Shown piece after piece: positions 7,128-11,319 of a DNA stretch of 11,319 nt. Source of the stretch: Candidatus Eiseniibacteriota bacterium (GTDB lineage Bacteria > Joyebacterota > Joyebacteria > Joyebacterales > Joyebacteraceae); the NCBI GenBank assembly GCA_030609605.1, contig JAUWBY010000054.1, positions 1 to 11,319 of the forward strand, written 5' to 3'. The notes beneath the pieces were generated by a model, which did not search any database, had not been told where the DNA came from, and saw nothing but the letters and a program-made list of their open reading frames with translations. A program made the position numbers and the translations under genes. The first letter of the stretch is position 1. Each line of letters starts with the position of its first letter.

Positions 7128-8647
7128 GCTGCCAACACCCCTTTCGCATCCTCCGTGGCGCGTCCCTCACGCTCGAAGTAGATGCATCTGTCGACGAGTC
7201 CCACGATGAAGAAATAGGTTCCACCAATCGAAATGTGAGTCAGTCTCTGGCCAAAGACATTCGTAATGAGCAGAGCCATGGTCGCTGCCAGCAGACCAAT
7301 GGCCAATCTCCTGTTGAGCACACTGCTCGCCACCCGTATGAGCTCGCGTCCGCTCTTGGCACACGAAAGGAAGAGCCATGTGAGCGCAAACAAGCCCACC
7401 AGTCCCATCTCTCCTGCCGTCTCTACGTACAGGCTGTGTGCGGACCACGGCTTGTCCATGCTCTTGGAGGTCAGGTACGGAATCGAGGCGTAGCCGTGCC
7501 CGATGATGGGGCTTCTGACGAACTCCCTCATGACAACGCCCCATATCTCCAGCCTGACGGCGGAGGAAGGGTCGAGCCGGTCCGTTACGTCTCCAGTGAG
7601 GCTCATCTCGAAATCACTCGAGCGCGTCTCCGCAACCCTGTCTTTGAGCGAATCCGGCGCCCAGACGGGACTCAGCGCGAGGACGACCAGAACAACAACA
7701 AGCGCCTTCTTGCTGATCCGATTAGAGAGGTACAGCACTGCCAGACCCAGTCCTATGTAGGCGCCACGCGATTTGGGCATGAATGCCGTCAACGTCGCGA
7801 GACCGGCGGAGCCAAGCAGAACAACTCTGCGAAGAAATGAGAAGGTTCCCGGCACTGTTGCCACAGGAATAAGGAACGCCGCCACCATCGCGAAGTACGC
7901 GGCAAGGTCGTTCACATCGCCCAGCGCTCCGGCTATCCTGCTCGCATCGCCCGACGCCACATACTGCCTGACCGCGATCACACCACCGAGAATCGCACCG
8001 ACGGCAAGAGTGATGAGGAGATTTCTGACCTCCTTCTCATCCTTCACGGTGTTCGCCACAATGAAGTAGATGGAGAACCCCAGGATGCTCTGCCACACGG
8101 CTTTCATCATGGCGACAGGTTCATAGCCGCTCCCCGGTGGAAACAGTATCCCATGCACTGCCGACAGAAGAAGGAGCCCCACGAAAAGCGCGAGCGGCTT
8201 CCCTATCCTCGTCCGGATCATGATCCGCTCACCCGCCATGATCCTCGGCACAACCCAGCTCAGGAGTAGTACGATGAAGAGCAGGTTCGGGCCGTTCAAG
8301 CCGGGTATCCCGGACGATGGGAGCCATTCTCCTACAGGCATAGCCAGAAGCCACGCGTGGATAGCCAACCTCGGCTTGAAGAACGCGAACATGACGAGCA
8401 CTACCCCGATCATCATCTTGACTATCCGGTGCGGCGCCTGCCCGTAGGTGTAGTGAAGCTTGAACACGACGAACGCGAGTGCGAGCGCGAGCAACGCGCC
8501 GAGTACCGGCATCAGCCACCCGTAGCTGTACTGCGGCACCTGGCTCGGCTGCCTCATCTGCGGCGGTGCCGCGCGGTGGGTTGCCTGTCTCGTCCTTCGT
8601 CCGGGCTCAGCCACTTGTCTCTTCCTCTGCTCGCCTTTTGATCTCAT
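7124..8647 (-). CDS. O-antigen ligase/polymerase family (Wzy/WaaL-like) membrane protein
   Basis: Up to 507 residues with about eleven or twelve hydrophobic segments. Family signatures seen: GALGDVNDLAAYF (about 240-252), SRGAYIGLGLAVLYL (293-307), SAVRLEIWGVVMREF followed by PIIGHGYAS (362-388), and AHSLYVETAGEMGLVGL (403-419) with His404, Glu409 and Glu413. The large periplasmic loop before His404 is where O-antigen ligases and Wzy polymerases carry key residues. The likely role is joining lipid-linked glycan to an acceptor, or polymerising repeat units, at the outer face of the inner membrane; the sequence cannot separate ligase from polymerase. The N terminus (1-40) is basic and rich in Gln, Arg and Pro, and is probably cytoplasmic. 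Start choice is uncertain. ATG at 8647 overlaps the upstream gene by 41 bp with little SD, whereas GTG at 8614 has AGAGGAAG upstream and overlaps by only 8 bp. The stop overlaps the lyase start (ATGA). Confidence 0.9.
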   Translation of the reverse strand: MRSKGEQRKRQVAEPGRRTRQATHRAAPPQMRQPSQVPQYSYGWLMPVLGALLALALAFVVFKLHYTYGQAPHRIVKMMIGVVLVMFAFFKPRLAIHAWLLAMPVGEWLPSSGIPGLNGPNLLFIVLLLSWVVPRIMAGERIMIRTRIGKPLALFVGLLLLSAVHGILFPPGSGYEPVAMMKAVWQSILGFSIYFIVANTVKDEKEVRNLLITLAVGAILGGVIAVRQYVASGDASRIAGALGDVNDLAAYFAMVAAFLIPVATVPGTFSFLRRVVLLGSAGLATLTAFMPKSRGAYIGLGLAVLYLSNRISKKALVVVLVVLALSPVWAPDSLKDRVAETRSSDFEMSLTGDVTDRLDPSSAVRLEIWGVVMREFVRSPIIGHGYASIPYLTSKSMDKPWSAHSLYVETAGEMGLVGLFALTWLFLSCAKSGRELIRVASSVLNRRLAIGLLAATMALLITNVFGQRLTHISIGGTYFFIVGLVDRCIYFEREGRATEDAKGVLAA

Positions 8648-10415
8648 GGATCTCTATCACCGGATTGTGGAACGACCTGCCTCGCCCTCGATCGATCATC
8701 GGCATCGAGGTCTCGTCGCCGAAGACGGCGATGGGAACAGCATTGTCGAGGAGCCAGAGAGAGAACTCCTGCCCAGCTGACCTTGCAGGCGCCTCAGCCC
8801 CGGCCATTGCTCTCCACGGAGCTGCCTTGCTGCTGAGGATTACGTAGTGCACACCGAGGCTGTCGATGGCAGCGGCAAGCCCAGCCGGATCACTCGCGGC
8901 GCCCGGCAAGCGGAACGGTTCGCGGCCCCAATCGATTCCGTAGAGCTCGTACTTCGGTTCCCTCGACCTCCCCAGATCCAGTTTCATCTCGTTCAACGCC
9001 TGCTTCGGTCCCCGCCAGGACTCGATGGCCGTGCTACCCGCCATCATCTCCGCTTCGAGCTGACGAATGGTCGGGTTCAGAACAGGGCCGTAGTCTTCAA
9101 GCGCGATTCCAGAACCCGGTTCCACGTGCAGCTCCACCCACTCCTTCGCCCTCGTGCGCGTGTCGGGAAGCCTCAGGGCACGGGAGTATCTGACCGACGG
9201 CACCGCAGTCGCAATGATGACCACCAGCGCAGCGGCGAGCGCGCGGTAACGCCGCACCGCCAGGCGGGCAAAGAGTCCCTCCAACCCAACAGCTGCCAGG
9301 AAAGCCACCGCGGGCAGCGCCAGCGTGAGATAAGTCGCTCGTTTGACCGTCAGAAGGCTCATGACCAGAAGAACCGTAATCGAGAAGGAGACGGCGATCG
9401 TTCTGGCCGAAGCCGCATCGGCGATCGTCGGTTCTCCCCTCATCGCCTCCAACCTCGACCGCCTGCGCTGAGCGTAGCTGAGCTTCGCCCGCCAGAGTCC
9501 GATCGGCAGGAGTGCACCCGCAGTAGCCATCAGCATCACTACCCACCCGACGCCTTGGCCCAGACTCTCCACGAAGATCTCGCGCAGACCGGCAGGGTAT
9601 GATGAGGCCTCCTGAGCAACTCCAGCCTCAGAGACCATCGTGAACTGGCGCAGAACGTCTCTCGCAAACTCATTGCCGGAGGAGAGCGCGTATGGAGTCC
9701 CGACGAGAAAGCCGACTGCGATAGCGATCCCGGCCGCCGGCAGAATCCAGAGACCTCCCCGCCTCTTTCTGACAAGCGCGACCAAGGCAACCAGCGTTCC
9801 GACCGACACCAGCACCCCTGGATACTTGGCCGATGCAGAGAGCCCCGCCAGAACCCCCGACAGGAGAACGAACCACGGCCGCGACGATCTGCACGCGTAG
9901 AGCGCGGCCACGAGTGAGCCTGCGGCTAACATGGCCGCTATCACATCGGGTGTTGCGTAATGAGAGTCGCGAACGTGGAGAAGAAGAACGGCGAGAATCG
10001 CCGCCGCCGTCAGCCCCACATAGCTTCCGAACGACTTGCGGCCGAAGAGCCACGTGATCCAGACCGTCACCACTCCGGATGCCGCCGACACGATGCGGCC
10101 CATCAGCCAGAAGGGCGACAGATCGGTGAGATAGGCTTTGACGAGATCCGGCGGGATCGAAAACGTCCCCATGATCTTCCCGACGACGTAGTAGCAGCCG
10201 TAGATCCCGAACATCACGTACATGGTCAGGGACGGCCAGCGGAACCAGTGTGGATTCAGGTCGCCTGTGCCAAAACCGAGCGCGTGGAAAAGAATCGAGC
10301 CCTCGTCCGGATGATAGGCGTGCGGGAGGCCCCACGTAATCCCCCAGAAGCGGATCACGGAGGCCCCAACAAGAATTGCGATGAGCGTCGCGATTTCGGC
10401 ACGCCTGTTCAACAC
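8607..10415 (-). CDS. GT39/ArnT-family GT-C membrane glycosyltransferase (PMT-like)
   Basis: 602 residues. The first TM helix (about 8-26) is followed by a periplasmic loop with HPDEGS; Asp37-Glu38 match the catalytic acidic pair of GT39 enzymes (protein mannosyltransferases, ArnT). The next loop has LNPHWFRWPSL, and about residues 147-157 read HVRDSHYATPD, a second GT39-type motif ahead of further helices. Around ten to twelve membrane segments run to about residue 404. A soluble C-terminal domain of about 200 residues follows and is probably extracytoplasmic. Family role: transfer of a sugar from a polyprenyl-phosphate donor to a lipid, glycan or protein on the outer side of the inner membrane. 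The gene starts on a TAGTG overlap with the SMR-like gene, and the GT2 gene lies just upstream, so donor synthesis, translocation and transfer appear co-encoded. The acceptor is unknown; ArnT-like lipid A modification is only one option. Confidence 0.92.
   Translation of the reverse strand: MLNRRAEIATLIAILVGASVIRFWGITWGLPHAYHPDEGSILFHALGFGTGDLNPHWFRWPSLTMYVMFGIYGCYYVVGKIMGTFSIPPDLVKAYLTDLSPFWLMGRIVSAASGVVTVWITWLFGRKSFGSYVGLTAAAILAVLLLHVRDSHYATPDVIAAMLAAGSLVAALYACRSSRPWFVLLSGVLAGLSASAKYPGVLVSVGTLVALVALVRKRRGGLWILPAAGIAIAVGFLVGTPYALSSGNEFARDVLRQFTMVSEAGVAQEASSYPAGLREIFVESLGQGVGWVVMLMATAGALLPIGLWRAKLSYAQRRRSRLEAMRGEPTIADAASARTIAVSFSITVLLVMSLLTVKRATYLTLALPAVAFLAAVGLEGLFARLAVRRYRALAAALVVIIATAVPSVRYSRALRLPDTRTRAKEWVELHVEPGSGIALEDYGPVLNPTIRQLEAEMMAGSTAIESWRGPKQALNEMKLDLGRSREPKYELYGIDWGREPFRLPGAASDPAGLAAAIDSLGVHYVILSSKAAPWRAMAGAEAPARSAGQEFSLWLLDNAVPIAVFGDETSMPMIDRGRGRSFHNPVIEIHEIKRRAEEETSG
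8621..8628 (-). promoter_or_regulatory. Candidate Shine-Dalgarno for the alternative GTG start (8614) of the ligase gene
   Basis: The minus strand reads AGAGGAAG, with AGGA about eight bases before the in-frame GTG at 8614. The ATG at 8647 has no comparable motif at a good distance. This favours a protein eleven residues shorter than the ATG-started form. Confidence 0.45.
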
Positions 10416-10774
10416 TAACTCCTCGATATGACGAGCACACCCGCGATGATGATCACAAGTCCGGCCACGCGCAGCGCGGATATGTGCTCACCCAGCAGGA
10501 GCCATGAAGCAAGAAAGACGATGACGTACGCCAGACTCACCATCGGATACGCCAGGCTCAGATCGACGTTCGAGACGACGGCGATCCAGAGCACGGCACT
10601 GATGCCGTAGCAGAGGAACCCGATCAAGACCTGGGGCACTTTGAGTATCGGGACAAGTTGGCTCCAGACAGATCCTGCCGAGACCTCGCCGTAGATCATC
10701 ATCCCCTTCTTCATGATGATCTGGCCGGTTGCACCGAGCATCACAGCCAGCAGGATCAGTGGAATCCCCTTCAT
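10415..10774 (-). CDS. Small SMR/EamA-type four-helix membrane protein, likely lipid-linked sugar flippase subunit (ArnE-like)
   Basis: A 119-residue, very hydrophobic protein with four predicted membrane helices (about residues 3-22, 43-63, 70-93 and 100-117). The length is typical for small multidrug resistance (SMR) and ArnE/ArnF proteins. TM1 carries GQIIMKKG, and the end reads AGLVIIIAGVLVISRS, which aligns with the SMR TM4. Aligned by eye without gaps to EmrE as I recall it, position 14 is Gly instead of the Glu required for drug/proton antiport, while Gly17 is kept. This argues against a drug pump. Its place between a polyprenyl-phosphate glycosyltransferase and a GT39 enzyme suggests help in translocating the lipid-linked sugar, as proposed for ArnE/ArnF. 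Such proteins often work as dimers; no second SMR gene is visible, so a homodimer or a partner outside the window is possible. The flippase role is inference. Confidence 0.85.
   Translation of the reverse strand: MKGIPLILLAVMLGATGQIIMKKGMMIYGEVSAGSVWSQLVPILKVPQVLIGFLCYGISAVLWIAVVSNVDLSLAYPMVSLAYVIVFLASWLLLGEHISALRVAGLVIIIAGVLVISRS
10419..10424 (-). promoter_or_regulatory. Shine-Dalgarno of the GT39 gene; makes the start codon ambiguous
   Basis: On the minus strand GAGGAG lies three bases before the GTG at 10415 and six bases before the adjacent in-frame TTG at 10412. Other genes here have five to seven bases between SD and start, so the spacing favours TTG, while general codon preference favours GTG. 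The difference is one residue. Confidence 0.6.
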
Positions 10775-11319
10775 GCGGTTGCCTCCCTCCGCTGTCTCCG
10801 GATGGCCCGCCTCCCGGCGACGATCATCCTGAGATAGCCTCTGATTGTGTCACCGATGTTCATCTTGCTGGCCCCGCCCTTGAGATCGTATCGAAGCACC
10901 AGCGGCACCTCTCCCACCTTCGCCGGGAGGTAGGCGCACTTGATCAGTATCTCGGCCGATGAGACGAATCCTCTTTCCGTAATGAATTCGTCACCGTACG
11001 TCTCAAAAGCGCGTGTTATGACGGAGCTCCTGTACGCTCTGTATCCGCACGAATAGTCGCGCGCGCCCTTGACCGGAAGAAATATCCGCATCATGAGACT
11101 CGCCCCCCTGCTCAGGAGAGCCCGCAGCCCCGAGAGTCCGATCTCCTCCCCGCCGGGCGCGTACCGTGAGGCGATAACGACATCATATCCCTCGGCAATC
11201 TTCGCCAGCATTGATGGAATGACTTCCGGGTCGTGGGTGTTGTCGGTGTCCATGACCACGAGAACGTCGCCCTCGGCCAGATGGTCCCGTGACCACGAGA
11301 AACCGGTCTTGAGCGCCTC
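10771..11319 (-). CDS. Polyprenyl-phosphate glycosyltransferase (GT2, DPM1-like), 5' end outside window
   Basis: The reading frame is open to the window edge, giving 182 visible residues. The start and the beginning of the Rossmann-like fold are missing. Seen: an acidic metal/nucleotide-sugar motif MDTDNTHDP (visible residues 23-31), followed by an SRYAPGGEEI stretch, RDYSCGYRAYR, TERGFVSSAEILIKC, and a late GGASKM motif. This order matches the dolichol-phosphate mannose synthase-like branch of GT2, which transfers a sugar from a nucleotide donor to a polyprenyl phosphate at the cytoplasmic face of the membrane. No C-terminal membrane helices follow; the protein ends in a basic tail, so it resembles the soluble DPM1 type rather than the GtrB/ArnC type with two helices. 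The stop overlaps the next start (ATGA), which implies translational coupling to the SMR-like gene. The sugar and the lipid cannot be deduced. Confidence 0.93.
   Translation of the reverse strand, partial: EALKTGFSWSRDHLAEGDVLVVMDTDNTHDPEVIPSMLAKIAEGYDVVIASRYAPGGEEIGLSGLRALLSRGASLMMRIFLPVKGARDYSCGYRAYRSSVITRAFETYGDEFITERGFVSSAEILIKCAYLPAKVGEVPLVLRYDLKGGASKMNIGDTIRGYLRMIVAGRRAIRRQRREATA
10782..10790 (-). promoter_or_regulatory. Strong Shine-Dalgarno before the SMR-like gene
   Basis: On the minus strand the sequence reads GGAGGGAGG, seven bases before the ATG at 10774. It lies inside the 3' end of the GT2 gene. With the ATGA stop/start overlap it supports the chosen start and efficient coupled translation. 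Confidence 0.7.

Overview
This is a GC-rich bacterial window that reads as the interior of a surface-polysaccharide or glycoconjugate biosynthesis locus. Every gene I can support lies on the minus strand, so transcription runs from base 11319 down to base 1. The window cuts a gene at each end. The genes are tightly packed: ATGA overlaps at 10771-10774 and 7124-7127, a TAGTG overlap near 10415, an 8 or 41 bp overlap near 8610, and gaps of 11 and 19 nt elsewhere. Only two gaps exceed 50 bp. Clear Shine-Dalgarno sequences, use of ATG, GTG and possibly TTG starts, and an O-antigen-ligase-type membrane protein suggest a diderm (Gram-negative-type) bacterium that uses SD-led initiation. I cannot name the taxon from the sequence.

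The upstream half (11319 to about 8600) looks like a three-part lipid-linked-sugar module. It holds a DPM1-like GT2 glycosyltransferase (5' end outside the window), a four-helix SMR/ArnE-like protein that lacks the EmrE Glu14 residue, and a GT39/ArnT-like GT-C membrane glycosyltransferase. By family knowledge, GT2 would charge a polyprenyl phosphate with a sugar, the small protein would help move it across the membrane, and the GT-C enzyme would transfer it to an acceptor. The acceptor is not identifiable.

The middle (8647 to 5109) holds an O-antigen ligase/polymerase-type membrane protein. It is followed, through an ATGA overlap, by a signal-peptide-bearing heparinase II/III-type polysaccharide lyase. 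This pair plausibly assembles or attaches the polymer and then trims or degrades it outside the inner membrane.

The downstream half (5024 to 1) holds cytoplasmic functions: a GT4 glycosyltransferase with Asp in place of the first Glu of the EX7E motif, a PaaK/CapK-like adenylate-forming enzyme, a single polypeptide carrying two complete GT4 glycosyltransferases in tandem, and the first 31 codons of an unidentified gene. No tRNA, rRNA, CRISPR array, insertion sequence, convincing promoter or intrinsic terminator was seen. The points most worth checking are the double GT4 protein, the GT2-SMR-GT39 module, the secreted lyase inside a biosynthetic operon, and the CapK-like enzyme with no known substrate.
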